A stretch of 64,000 nucleotides of DNA, from assembly GCF_041435095.1 (NCBI RefSeq), contig NZ_CP108025.1, positions 3,162,001 to 3,226,000 on the forward strand, given 5' to 3'. The stretch's first letter is position 1. Each line of letters starts with the position of its first letter. Shown here piece after piece: positions 16,131-24,429 of the stretch. Both the position numbers and the translations under genes were made by a program. The notes under the pieces are model-generated. The model was not told the DNA's origin and ran no database searches. It was given only the letters and a program-made list of their open reading frames with translations. This DNA comes from Kitasatospora sp. NBC_00315 (GTDB lineage: Bacteria > Actinomycetota > Actinomycetes > Streptomycetales > Streptomycetaceae).

Positions 16131-17441
16131 TCAGGAGGGCTTGTTGATCAGCTGGTCGATCTGGGCGTCGGCCTCCTTGGTGGCCTGGTCCACCGACTTC
16201 CCGCCCATGATCGAGTTCAGCATGTCGACCAGCACGTTCTGCTTCTCGATCGCACCCCAGCCCGGCGCCAGCGGGGTGAACCAGGCATCCGGCACCGCGT
16301 TGGCGGCGGCCGCGGTGGCGGGCTTGTTCTTCAGCGGGTCCAGCTGGACCAGGTTGTTCGGCAGGATGTCCTTGTCCGCCAGGACCTGCTCGGACTTGGT
16401 GCTGGTGAACATCCGGATCCAGTCCGCGGCCAGCGCCTGCACCGGCGACTTCGAGGTCACCGCGAGGTCGGAGCCCCCGATGAAGGAGGGCAGCGGCTTG
16501 CCGTTCGGGCCCGGCATCGTCGCCACCTTGACCGAGTCCTTCAGGGTCGGCTCCCCGGTGACCGGCGCGACGGCGCTGCCGGCCTCCCAGCCGTTTCCGT
16601 ACATCACGGCGGCGTGCTTGCGGGCCAGCACGGTGGCCTGGCCGCTCTCGTTGACCGTCAGATCCCCGTGGTTGTACTTCTTCACCAGATCGGCGAAGTA
16701 CTGGATGCCCTTCTGGGACTCCGGGGTGCTCAGCGTGCCGTGCCAGTTGCCGGCGCTGTCGAAGCGGGCGATCGATCCGCCGAACGCGGACACGTAGCTC
16801 ATCGCGGCGTACCAGTACGGGCCGGGCAGGTACAGCGAGGAGAAGGTCTTGTCGGCCTTGTTCTTGTCCTGCACCTTGTCGAGCGCGGATCTGAGCTCGT
16901 CCTCGGTCTGCGGGAGGTCCGCGCCGCCGGTCGCCTGCTGGAGCATCGCCGAGTTGTAGATGGCGACCCGCGCACCCGCGTAGTACGGCACGCAGAACAG
17001 CTTGTCCTGGTACGTACAGGTGTTGACGAGGCCCCGGATCCAGCTGTCGGCGTTGTCGAAGGTGGTCTTGTCGACGGGCGCGAGCGAGCCGTTGAGGATG
17101 TACTTCATGGTCTCGGTGTTGCCGAGCTCGACCACGTCCGGGGCGTTGCCCTGCTCCAGCGCGCCGTCCAGCTTGGCGACCTTCTGGGTCCACTCCTGGT
17201 ACGCCAGCTTCAGGGTGACCTTGGGGTACTTGGCCGCGAAGTCGTCGTTGACCTGCTGGACCAGCTCCGGCCAGCTGGTCTGGGCGTCGTTCATCAGCCA
17301 GACCGTGACCGTGCCGGTCATCTCCTTCGGGTCCGCCGAGGAGCCGGCCCCGTCGTGGGCGGGCTTGGCGCCGGCGCCACATCCCGCGACCGAGGCGGCC
17401 AGGGCCGCGATCCCGAACATCGCCATGAGCTGACGCTTCAC
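16131..17441 (-). CDS. DasA-like sugar ABC transporter binding lipoprotein (second copy)
   Basis: Extracellular sugar-binding lipoprotein (SBP_bac_1), 436 aa. The signal VKRQLMAMFGIAALAASVAGC ends in the lipobox VAGC; GTG 17441 follows GGAGGA by four bases. It is clearly a paralog of DasA in this locus: both begin VKRQL, then TVTxWxM, a long middle domain, and LELGNT/LEIGNT. DasA binds N,N'-diacetylchitobiose in S. coelicolor; this copy may bind the same or a related oligosaccharide. It has no permeases of its own and could share DasB-DasC. Its promoter carries two dre sites in the same 25-base spacing as the dasA promoter. Confidence 0.87.
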   Translation of the reverse strand: MKRQLMAMFGIAALAASVAGCGAGAKPAHDGAGSSADPKEMTGTVTVWLMNDAQTSWPELVQQVNDDFAAKYPKVTLKLAYQEWTQKVAKLDGALEQGNAPDVVELGNTETMKYILNGSLAPVDKTTFDNADSWIRGLVNTCTYQDKLFCVPYYAGARVAIYNSAMLQQATGGADLPQTEDELRSALDKVQDKNKADKTFSSLYLPGPYWYAAMSYVSAFGGSIARFDSAGNWHGTLSTPESQKGIQYFADLVKKYNHGDLTVNESGQATVLARKHAAVMYGNGWEAGSAVAPVTGEPTLKDSVKVATMPGPNGKPLPSFIGGSDLAVTSKSPVQALAADWIRMFTSTKSEQVLADKDILPNNLVQLDPLKNKPATAAAANAVPDAWFTPLAPGWGAIEKQNVLVDMLNSIMGGKSVDQATKEADAQIDQLINKPS

Positions 17442-17556
17442 GTCATCCTCCCGAGGGTGCAAAAACCTGTGCCCACCGGCAGCGTGATCGAGCCGCCCCG
17501 GAGAACGGGGCGGGCAGCGCGGAGCTTGGGAGGGGTCAATACCACATCCGGCCATG

Positions 17557-17597
17557 AGTGGTTCAGACCAGATTCCTGGAGCTTGGCCTAGACCACT
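17557..17597 (-). promoter_or_regulatory. Pair of DasR operators (dre) before the DasA-like gene
   Basis: AGTGGTTCAGACCAGA (17557-17572) and CTTGGCCTAGACCACT (17582-17597) each match the 16-base dre consensus at 13 positions. Their centres are 25 bases apart and they lie 116-156 bases upstream of the GTG. DasR represses at such sites until glucosamine-6-phosphate releases it. The remainder of the gap 17442-17780 shows no gene. Confidence 0.85.
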
Positions 17598-17780
17598 CGC
17601 GGTGTCAACGCTCAAATGGCCTACCGGGGAGTGCCGTTGCAGACCTGTTGTCAGCCTGTTGCCCGAAGTGGCCGTACGCGATCGAACCATCACCATCGGT
17701 TGGCCTTAAGGCTCCCTTAAGGCCCGCTTGAGGGAGCACGGTCACCGGGAGCCGGCCGGGACCATCCGGAACCCGAAAAG

Positions 17781-17823
17781 GGGCCAGGGGCCGTCGGAGA
17801 GATCCTCCGACGGCCCCTGGCCC
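17781..17823 (-). terminator. Terminator at the end of the das operon
   Basis: Perfect 19-bp inverted repeat with a 5-base loop, 17 bases after the stop of the hexosaminidase gene; on the minus strand it is followed by CTTTTC. Confidence 0.88.
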
Positions 17824-17839
17824 GATGTCCGACGTTCGC

Positions 17840-19393
17840 TCAGCCCATCGCCTGCGGCTGCCCGGTGAGCACCTCGACCGCCGCCAGCCCGCACACCCGT
17901 GCGGCGCCGTGGGTGGCGATGTGCAGGGCTCCGACGGGCGCCGCCTGGGGCACGCCCATCTCGACCACCAGTGCGTCCGGACGGGCCGCCACCAGCCGGT
18001 GCAGCGCCGCCGACATCCAGTCGTAGCGGTGCACGTCACGGACCATCAGGACCAGCCGACGACCCTGCGCCCCGGCGACCACCCGGGCGACCAGCGCGTC
18101 CAGCCGCTCGGGAGAGGCCTCGTCCGGACCGAAGTCCTCGGTACGGGTGCCGGGCAGACGGGCCGCCAGGATGCCCGCCACCCCCCAGGGCGTCTCGTCA
18201 CCGACGGCGATGTTCGCCTGCGGGGAGAACGAGGCCACGTACGGACGGTCCGTCACCGGCGCCACCGCCAGGCCCGGGGCGCGGACCACGCGCAGGGCCC
18301 GGCGGGCGGCCTGCAGGCCGATCGCCAGATCGGGCTCCAGCCGCTCGCCCTGGGCCTCGATCCGGGCCCAGCTGCCGAGGTTGCGGACCCGCTGGGCGGC
18401 GTCCGCCAGACGCTCCTCGCCGAGCCGGCCGGAGCGCACCGCCGTCACGATGGCGTCGCGCAGCTGGATCACGGTGTCCTCGTCGGCGAGCCCGCCGCCG
18501 ACGCAGATCGCGTCGGCCCCGGCCTCGATGGCCAGCAGCGTGCCCTCGGCGATGCCGTAGGTGTCCGCGATGGCGCCCATCTCGATCGCGTCGGTGACGA
18601 TCAGGCCGTCGTAGCCGAGGCCGCCGTCCTCCGGACGGGCCCGCAGCAGGTCGTTGAGCACGGCCTTGCTGAGCGTGGCCGGCAGCTCGGGGTCGAGCAC
18701 CGGGATCATGATGTGGGCCGTCATCATGGCCTTCGCCCCGGCCGCGATGGCGGCCTTGAACGGGACGAGGTCACGCGAGCGCAGCAGGTCCACGTCGACG
18801 TCGATCAGCGGAAGCCCGTGGTGCGAGTCGATGTTGGTGTCGCCGTGCCCCGGGAAGTGCTTGGCACAGGCCGCGACACCGGCCGACTGGAGGCCCTCGA
18901 CCCAGGCGGCGGTGTGCCGCGCGCAGAGCTCGGGGTCGGCGCCGAAGGAGCGCACGCCGATGACCGGGTTGCCCGGGTTGGAGTTGACGTCGGCGGACGG
19001 CGCCCAGTTGTAGTTGATGCCGCAGGCGGCCAGCGCGCGGCCGAGCTCCCGGGCGACGTCGCGGGTCAGCGCCGGGTCGTCGATCGCGCCGAGGGCGAGG
19101 TTGCCGGGCCAGGAGGAGCCGGAGCCGACCTCCAGGCGGGTGACGTCGCCGCCCTCCTCGTCGATGGCGACCAGGATGTCCGGGTTCTCCGCGCGCAGGG
19201 CGGCGGTGAGCGCGGTCAGCTGGGCGGCGTCCGTGACGTTGCGTCCGAACAGGGCCACCGAACCGAGGCCGGCCGCCATGTGCCGGCGCAGCCACTCGGG
19301 CGGGGTGGAGCCGACGAAGCCGGGCTGGAGCACGGCGAGCGCGTCGCGGTGCAGCTGGTCGCTGGCCTGGGCACTGGGGATCAGGATGCTCAC
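17840..19393 (-). CDS. dasD: GH3 beta-N-acetylglucosaminidase (NagZ/DasD type)
   Basis: Glycoside hydrolase family 3 enzyme, 517 aa, without signal peptide, so it should split imported chitobiose or muropeptide sugars in the cytoplasm. The NagZ signature KHFPGHGDTNIDSHHGLP is at 178-195, with the His/Asp dyad of this subfamily; the nucleophile is Asp268 in LIVTDAIEMGAI. A C-terminal domain (from about 370) follows the barrel. It is the last gene of the das operon, six bases beyond dasC, and a strong terminator follows. In S. coelicolor a GH3 glucosaminidase called DasD is linked to this locus; the symbol relies on that recollection. Confidence 0.86.
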   Translation of the reverse strand: MSILIPSAQASDQLHRDALAVLQPGFVGSTPPEWLRRHMAAGLGSVALFGRNVTDAAQLTALTAALRAENPDILVAIDEEGGDVTRLEVGSGSSWPGNLALGAIDDPALTRDVARELGRALAACGINYNWAPSADVNSNPGNPVIGVRSFGADPELCARHTAAWVEGLQSAGVAACAKHFPGHGDTNIDSHHGLPLIDVDVDLLRSRDLVPFKAAIAAGAKAMMTAHIMIPVLDPELPATLSKAVLNDLLRARPEDGGLGYDGLIVTDAIEMGAIADTYGIAEGTLLAIEAGADAICVGGGLADEDTVIQLRDAIVTAVRSGRLGEERLADAAQRVRNLGSWARIEAQGERLEPDLAIGLQAARRALRVVRAPGLAVAPVTDRPYVASFSPQANIAVGDETPWGVAGILAARLPGTRTEDFGPDEASPERLDALVARVVAGAQGRRLVLMVRDVHRYDWMSAALHRLVAARPDALVVEMGVPQAAPVGALHIATHGAARVCGLAAVEVLTGQPQAMG

Positions 19394-19399
19394 CGGACG

Positions 19400-20239
19400 T
19401 CAGCCCTTCACCGCGCCGGCGGTCATGCCGCCGACGGCCTTGCGCTGCAGGAAGAGGAAGAGGACCAGGATCGGCAGGGAGAACAGCGTGGAGGCCGCCA
19501 TGGTGGCACCCCAGTCGTCGCCGAAGGTGGTCTGGAACGAGGTCAGCCAGAGCGGCAGGGTCTGCGTGGTGCCGGGCCCGGTGGCCTTGTTGAGGACCAG
19601 GACGAGCGGGAACTCGTTCCAGGCGGTGATGAAGCCGAAGAGCGAGGTCGACATCAGACCGGGGGCCAGCAGTGGGAAGACCACCTTGATGAAGGCCTGC
19701 GGACGGGTGCAGCCGTCCACCATCGCCGACTCCTCCAGCTCCTTGGGCACCGCGGAGATGAAGCCGCGCAGCGTCCAGATCGTGAAGGGGAGCACCATCA
19801 TCATGTAGAAGATCGTCAGCGGGATCAGGCTGTTGAGCATGCCGTTGTCACGGACGATCAGGTAGACGGCGATCACCATGACCTCCCAGGGCGCCATCTG
19901 GGCCAGCATGATCACCAGGATGAACGTCTTGCGGCCCCGGAACTTCATCCGGGCGATCGCGAAGGACGCCAGGGTGGCGATCACCAGCGAGGCGACGACC
20001 GAGGAGACGGTGACGATGACGCTGTTGCTCACCATCTCCCAGAACTGCGGGGCGCCGGTGGCGGTGGTGAAGTGCTCCAGCGTGCCGTTCAGCGGGAGGA
20101 AGACCGGCGTCTTGCTGATGATGTCCCCGTTCTGCTTGAAGGCCGTGGTGGCCATCCAGTAGACGGGGAAGGCGAAGAAGACGAAGAGGAGGACCGCGAC
20201 GACGTTGGCCCAGCTGCGTCCAAGGAAAGAGCGGCTCAC
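19400..20239 (-). CDS. dasC: Chitobiose ABC transporter permease DasC
   Basis: Inner-membrane subunit of the N,N'-diacetylchitobiose importer (MalG type), 279 aa with about six hydrophobic segments. The coupling loop to the ATPase reads EESAMVDGCTRPQAFIKVVFPLLAPG. GTG 20239 overlaps the dasB stop (GTGA). The family N-terminus VYWMATTAFKQNGDIISKTPVFLP is present. No ATPase gene is found nearby; in streptomycetes the shared ATPase MsiK, encoded elsewhere, energises this type of transporter. Confidence 0.93.
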   Translation of the reverse strand: MSRSFLGRSWANVVAVLLFVFFAFPVYWMATTAFKQNGDIISKTPVFLPLNGTLEHFTTATGAPQFWEMVSNSVIVTVSSVVASLVIATLASFAIARMKFRGRKTFILVIMLAQMAPWEVMVIAVYLIVRDNGMLNSLIPLTIFYMMMVLPFTIWTLRGFISAVPKELEESAMVDGCTRPQAFIKVVFPLLAPGLMSTSLFGFITAWNEFPLVLVLNKATGPGTTQTLPLWLTSFQTTFGDDWGATMAASTLFSLPILVLFLFLQRKAVGGMTAGAVKG

Positions 20240-21255
20240 AGCTCGTCCTCCTGCTTCATGATGATCCGGAAGTAGTACGTCATCGCCACACCAAGCATCA
20301 CGATGGTGAGCATGGCGATCGCGCCGCCGATTCCGTAGTGCTGGTTGCCCATGCCCTCGACGAAGGCGTAGACGGGGAGCGTCTCGGTGAGCCGCTCGGG
20401 CCCGCCGTTGTTGATGGTGAAGACCTGGGTGAAGCACTTGAAGACCCAGATGATCTCCAGGAAGGTCGTCCCCAGGAAGAACGGCTTCAGGCTCGGGAAG
20501 ATCACCGCGCTGAAGATCTTGAACGATCCGGCGCCGTCCATCCGGGCCGCCTCGTACAGCTCGGTCGGGATGGTGGTCAGGCCCGCGTACGTGTTGAACG
20601 CCACGAACGGGATCGAGCCCCAGACGATCAGTAGCACGATCACGAAGAACGTGGAGAGCTGCGAGCTGTACCAGTTGTAGGTGGCCATGCTGTGCCAGCC
20701 GAGCTTGTCCAGGCCCCAGTTCACGACGCCGTAGTGGGAGTCGAAGAGCCAGGTGAAGACGGTGGACTGGGCCACGAACGGCATCGCCCAGGCCATGATC
20801 AGGCCGACGGAGAGGAAGAGCCGCATCTTCTTGCCGAGCCGGTTGAGCAGCAGGCCGGTCAGCGTGCCGAAGACCATGATCAGGATCACGTTGACCAGCG
20901 TGAAGGCCACCGAGCGGCCGGCGGTGTGCCAGAACTCGGAGCTGGAGAGCTGGGCGGTGTAGTTGTCGAAGCCGTTCCACTCGGTCAGGTGCAGGATCAG
21001 CTGACGCTTGTTCATGTTCTGGAACGACAGCAGCAGCGTCTTCACCAGCGGCCAGCCGAGCAGAGCCAGAGTGGCCACGATGGCGGGCAGCAGCAGCAGG
21101 TACGGCGCGCCCTTACTCAGCAGACTCGGGCCGGCCGGTCTGCGGACCGGGTTCCCGCCGTCCACGACGGGGCCGGCGGTCATATCAGCGGTCACCGTGT
21201 CACCCTTCCCCGGTTCCGGGGACCGAGTCTGCACCCGCTCCGAATGCAAAGCCAT
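20236..21255 (-). CDS. dasB: Chitobiose ABC transporter permease DasB
   Basis: MalF-type permease, 339 aa. A cytoplasmic N-terminal tail of about 50 residues precedes the first helix (APYLLLLPAIVATLALLGWP); the coupling loop is ELYEAARMDGAGSFKIFSAVIFPSLKP. The ATG at 21255 (HSERVQT follows) is chosen with GGAAGAGAG upstream; the open frame starts 21 codons earlier. It is separated from dasA by 106 bases that contain a hairpin, and joined to dasC by a GTGA overlap. Confidence 0.93.
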   Translation of the reverse strand: MALHSERVQTRSPEPGKGDTVTADMTAGPVVDGGNPVRRPAGPSLLSKGAPYLLLLPAIVATLALLGWPLVKTLLLSFQNMNKRQLILHLTEWNGFDNYTAQLSSSEFWHTAGRSVAFTLVNVILIMVFGTLTGLLLNRLGKKMRLFLSVGLIMAWAMPFVAQSTVFTWLFDSHYGVVNWGLDKLGWHSMATYNWYSSQLSTFFVIVLLIVWGSIPFVAFNTYAGLTTIPTELYEAARMDGAGSFKIFSAVIFPSLKPFFLGTTFLEIIWVFKCFTQVFTINNGGPERLTETLPVYAFVEGMGNQHYGIGGAIAMLTIVMLGVAMTYYFRIIMKQEDEL

Positions 21256-21312
21256 CGTTCTCTCTTCCTCGCACGCCTGGCCGACAAGTGGCCACAACAG
21301 GGCGGCGGCGCC

Positions 21313-21346
21313 GCTCACCTCTCCCGTCGGAGGGGAGCCGGTGAGC
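21313..21346 (-). other. Intercistronic hairpin between dasA and dasB
   Basis: GCTCACC-T-CTCCC pairs with GGGAG-CC-GGTGAGC. No T-run follows. Such hairpins after binding-protein genes usually stabilise or partly terminate the message so that more binding protein than permease is made. Confidence 0.5.
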
Positions 21347-21361
21347 GACGCCGCTCGGGTA

Positions 21362-22633
21362 CTACTGCTTCTGGCCGAGACGCTTGGTGATCTCCGCGTC
21401 GTACTTCTTGGCGGCCGTGTCGTAGTCCGTACCCGTGAGGACCGCGGTCATGAAGTCCTTGATCGGGTTCGGGTTGTTCTCGACGTTCGCCCAGGAGGCG
21501 ATGTTCGGCGTGGTCGCACCGTTGGCGCTGGCCGGGATGGCCGCCTGCGCGAACGGGGTGGTGGCCAGGTTGTTCAGCGAGGCCTTGTTCGGGATCAGGC
21601 CGGTGGTGGCCATCTGGCCCTCGTACTTGTCCGAGAGCGCGATCTTGAGCAGGCCCTTGGCCAGGTCCTGGTTCTTGCCCGCGGCCGGGATGGCCAGGTT
21701 CGAGCCACCGAGGAAGACGCCGGACGGCTTGTCGGCGGTCACACCCGGGAGCGGGAAGTAGCCCACGTTCTCGGCCGGCATGTCCTTGGCCGCGGGGGCC
21801 TCCCAGCCGAGGCCGATCATCGCGCCGACGTCGCCCTTGGGGAAGAGCGTCATCTGCTGCGGGGTGGCCTCGTCCTTGTCCTTCGGCGCGCTGGAGTAGC
21901 TCTGCAGCTTCTGGTAGGTCGCGAAGGCGGCCTTGGCCTCCGGGGACTCCAGGTTGCCGACCCAGTTCGAGCCGTCCTGCTTCGCGATCTTGCCGCCGCT
22001 GCCGGCGATCAGGCCGAAGTAGGTGTACCACTCCTGGCCGGGCAGGTAGATCGGGTTGGTGACACCCTCGGTGGTCTTCAGCTTGTCGAGGTCGGCGTAG
22101 AACTCGTCCAGCGTCTTCGGGGTGCCGGTGATGCCGGCCTTGGTCCAGAGCGCCTTGTTGTAGATCACGACGCGGTTGGAGAAGTACCACGGGGCGGCGT
22201 ACTGCTTGCCGTCCATCACCGAGGACTCGTTCAGGTTGGCGGCCCAGTCCTTGCCACCGAGGTCGGCCTTGGCCGAGGTCAGGTCGGCGAGGCCGCCGGT
22301 CGCGGCGTAGCCCGCGGTCTGGGTGTTGCCGATCTCCAGGAGGTCGACCGAACCCTCGGAGAGGGCGGTGGTGACCTTCTGGCCGATGCCGTCCCACTTC
22401 TGGACCTGGATGTTGAGCTTGGCACCCGGGTACTGCGCCTCGAAGTCGGCCTTGACGCCGTCCTGCCACGCCTGCGGCGCCGAACCGTCCATGAACCACG
22501 CGGTCACGGTCTTGCCGGTGTAGTCCTTGGCCTTGCCGCTGGCGTCGTCGGCCTTCTTGCCGTCCGAACCACAGGCAGCCAGACCGACGACCATTGCTGC
22601 GACGCCGACCGCCGCGATGAGCTGACGCTTCAC
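21362..22633 (-). CDS. dasA: Chitobiose-binding lipoprotein DasA
   Basis: Extracellular sugar-binding lipoprotein (SBP_bac_1), 423 aa. The signal VKRQLIAAVGVAAMVVGLAAC has the lipobox LAAC; GTG 22633 follows GGAGGA. The mature part begins with a Lys/Asp-rich linker and GKTVTAWFMDGSAPQAW. It lies first in the operon dasA-dasB-dasC-dasD and divergent from dasR, exactly as in S. coelicolor, where DasA binds N,N'-diacetylchitobiose. Two dre sites precede it. A paralog sits at 16131-17441. Confidence 0.93.
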   Translation of the reverse strand: MKRQLIAAVGVAAMVVGLAACGSDGKKADDASGKAKDYTGKTVTAWFMDGSAPQAWQDGVKADFEAQYPGAKLNIQVQKWDGIGQKVTTALSEGSVDLLEIGNTQTAGYAATGGLADLTSAKADLGGKDWAANLNESSVMDGKQYAAPWYFSNRVVIYNKALWTKAGITGTPKTLDEFYADLDKLKTTEGVTNPIYLPGQEWYTYFGLIAGSGGKIAKQDGSNWVGNLESPEAKAAFATYQKLQSYSSAPKDKDEATPQQMTLFPKGDVGAMIGLGWEAPAAKDMPAENVGYFPLPGVTADKPSGVFLGGSNLAIPAAGKNQDLAKGLLKIALSDKYEGQMATTGLIPNKASLNNLATTPFAQAAIPASANGATTPNIASWANVENNPNPIKDFMTAVLTGTDYDTAAKKYDAEITKRLGQKQ

Positions 22634-22755
22634 GCCATCCTCCTGAGGGATGCCAGGGTTTCCCCCCATCGGTGGCAGCGGCAGACCCACGCATACTGGT
22701 AGGTAAGGTGCCGCGGACCCATGGGACGGGTTGGAATTCATAGGGTCTGGCCTGC

Positions 22756-22796
22756 AGTGGTGTAGACCAGATGCCTGGAGCTTGGCCTAGACCAAT
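22756..22796. promoter_or_regulatory. Pair of DasR operators (dre) in the dasA-dasR intergenic region
   Basis: AGTGGTGTAGACCAGA (22756-22771) matches the dre consensus at 14 of 16 positions and CTTGGCCTAGACCAAT (22781-22796) at 12. The centres are 25 bases apart. The 334-base gap (22634-22967) holds both divergent promoters and no other gene, so DasR can control dasA and itself from here. Confidence 0.9.
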
Positions 22797-22967
22797 GGGT
22801 GTGTCAACGGTCCTCGGACCATTCCGGAGCACCTGTTATCAAGCCGACACCGCTCATCGTTCATCGCGTGATGAGGTGTTCGTTCCCCGGCCATACATGC
22901 AACGATGTGTGCCGTTGAACAAAGTGCGGAGCCGCAGGGGTCCCGCAAGGGGCAGGAGAGACGGCCG

Positions 22968-23756
22968 ATGACCAGCGACGGGGGCACCACAGCCCAGGTG
23001 AACGACCCCCAGGCGAAGAGCCTCCCGACGCAGCCCGCCCCGGCGGGCGCCCGGGTGCCGAAGTACTACGGTCTCAAGCGCCACCTGCTCCAGCTGACCG
23101 AGACCCAGCCGGCCGGCACCCCGGTACCGCCCGAGCGGGCCCTCGCCGCCCAGTTCGACACCTCCCGCACCACCGTCCGGCAGGCCCTGCAGGAGCTGGT
23201 GGTCGAGGGGCGCCTGGAGCGCATCCAGGGCAAGGGGACGTTCGTCGCCAAGCCCAAGGTCGCCCAGGCCCTGCAGCTCACCTCCTACACCGAGGACATG
23301 CGCGCCCAGGGCCTGGAGCCCACCTCCCGGCTGATCGAGGTCGGCTACATCACCGCGGACGACCGGCTCGCCCCGCTGCTGGACATCAAGGCCGGCGGCC
23401 GGGTGCTGCGGATCGAGCGCCTGCGGCTGGCCAACGGCGACCCGATGGCGATCGAGGTGGCCCACCTCTCCGCCAAGCGCTTCCCGGCACTGCGCCGCAA
23501 CCTGGTCAAGCACAACTCGCTCTACACCGCGCTGCGCGAGGTGTACGGGGTCACCGTGGCCGAGGCCGAGGAGACCATCGAGACCACCCTGGCCAACCCG
23601 CGCGAGGCCGGCCTGCTCGGTTCGGACCTCGGCCTGCCGATGCTCCAGCTCGCCCGGCACTCCTTCGACGCCGACGGCGCGCCGGTGGAGTGGGTGCGCT
23701 CGATCTACCGCGGCGACCGCTACAAGTTCATCACCCGCCTCCAGCGGCCGAGGTAG
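22968..23756 (+). CDS. dasR: GntR-family regulator DasR (HutC subfamily)
   Basis: Global repressor of aminosugar uptake and catabolism, also tied to development and antibiotic onset in streptomycetes; released by glucosamine-6-phosphate. 262 aa from the ATG at 22968, with AGGAG upstream. The winged-helix HTH ([50 protein letters not shown]) is followed by a UTRA effector domain ([20 protein letters not shown] ... [15 protein letters not shown]). Text and position agree closely with S. coelicolor DasR. The Ala/Pro/Gln-rich N-terminal tail of about 28 residues is longer than I would expect. Confidence 0.96.
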   Translation: MTSDGGTTAQVNDPQAKSLPTQPAPAGARVPKYYGLKRHLLQLTETQPAGTPVPPERALAAQFDTSRTTVRQALQELVVEGRLERIQGKGTFVAKPKVAQALQLTSYTEDMRAQGLEPTSRLIEVGYITADDRLAPLLDIKAGGRVLRIERLRLANGDPMAIEVAHLSAKRFPALRRNLVKHNSLYTALREVYGVTVAEAEETIETTLANPREAGLLGSDLGLPMLQLARHSFDADGAPVEWVRSIYRGDRYKFITRLQRPR

Positions 23757-23826
23757 CCCCCGCGCACCGCTCCGGCGCATCCAGGCGCACCACCTGCCCG
23801 GCGCACCCCGCGTGCGCCGGGCATCG

Positions 23827-23896
23827 CCGTACGCTGCCGTACTCCTCCGTACTCCTCCGTACGCTGCCGCGCGCCGCCGTACGCTGCCGTGCTCCC
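23827..23896. repeat. Tandem 10-base repeat downstream of dasR
   Basis: About seven imperfect copies of a 10-base unit, CCGTACGCTG or CCGTACTCCT, in strict 10-base register, starting 70 bases after the dasR stop. The gap 23757-24135 contains nothing else that I can identify. Confidence 0.75.
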
Positions 23897-24135
23897 GGGT
23901 GCACCGGGGCGCGCCGATCCGTGCTCGGCACGGGCCGCCCCTCCTCCCGGGCGAGCGGAGGGGGACGAACCACATGGGTGAGTTCCGTGAAGCCGGGTGA
24001 CATCGGTCACGTCGTGCTCTACATTCCGCAGCGGTAATGAGCCGATCACCAGCGGTGCTGCTCGGCGGGTTCGGGGAGCTCCGCGCTCCGGGCTGCGGCG
24101 CCGACGAGGTGACACCTCTTCAGCGGGAGCCGTGC

Positions 24136-24429
24136 GTGTCGTCAGATGTCGAAGTGAAAGAGTCCCTGCCCGAACCGCCACCCGTCCCGGTGCCCGTGGT
24201 CACGCCGGAGCGCGTACTGGCCGGGCTCAGTCTGCTGGTCCCGATCGTCGCGCTGCTCTGGGTCTCCTCGTACGCCAAGACCGGGCCGAGACTGGGCGGG
24301 ATCCCGTTCTTCTACTGGTACCAGATGCTCTGGGTCCCGGCGTCGGCCCTCTTCACGGTGGCCGCCTACCTGCTGATCACCCGCGACGAGAGGGCCCGCA
24401 AGGCCGCCCGGGCCGGTGAGCTCGGATGA
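24136..24429 (+). CDS. DUF3311 small membrane protein, symporter partner
   Basis: 97 aa with two hydrophobic segments (about 25-45 and 60-82) separated by GPRLGGIPFFYWYQMLWV, the recognisable DUF3311 core. Proteins of this family are found beside solute:sodium symporters and probably act as a small subunit. GTG 24136 is chosen (GGGAG upstream); a start at 24037 would add an unusual Cys- and Pro-containing head. The stop overlaps the next gene's ATG by four bases, which supports a two-subunit transporter. Confidence 0.85.
   Translation: MSSDVEVKESLPEPPPVPVPVVTPERVLAGLSLLVPIVALLWVSSYAKTGPRLGGIPFFYWYQMLWVPASALFTVAAYLLITRDERARKAARAGELG

Noticed and set aside
23757..24003. Open frames across the 10-base repeat after dasR
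   Set aside because: They encode only the repeat (Tyr/Ala/Arg and Ser/Pro runs) and have no ribosome binding site.
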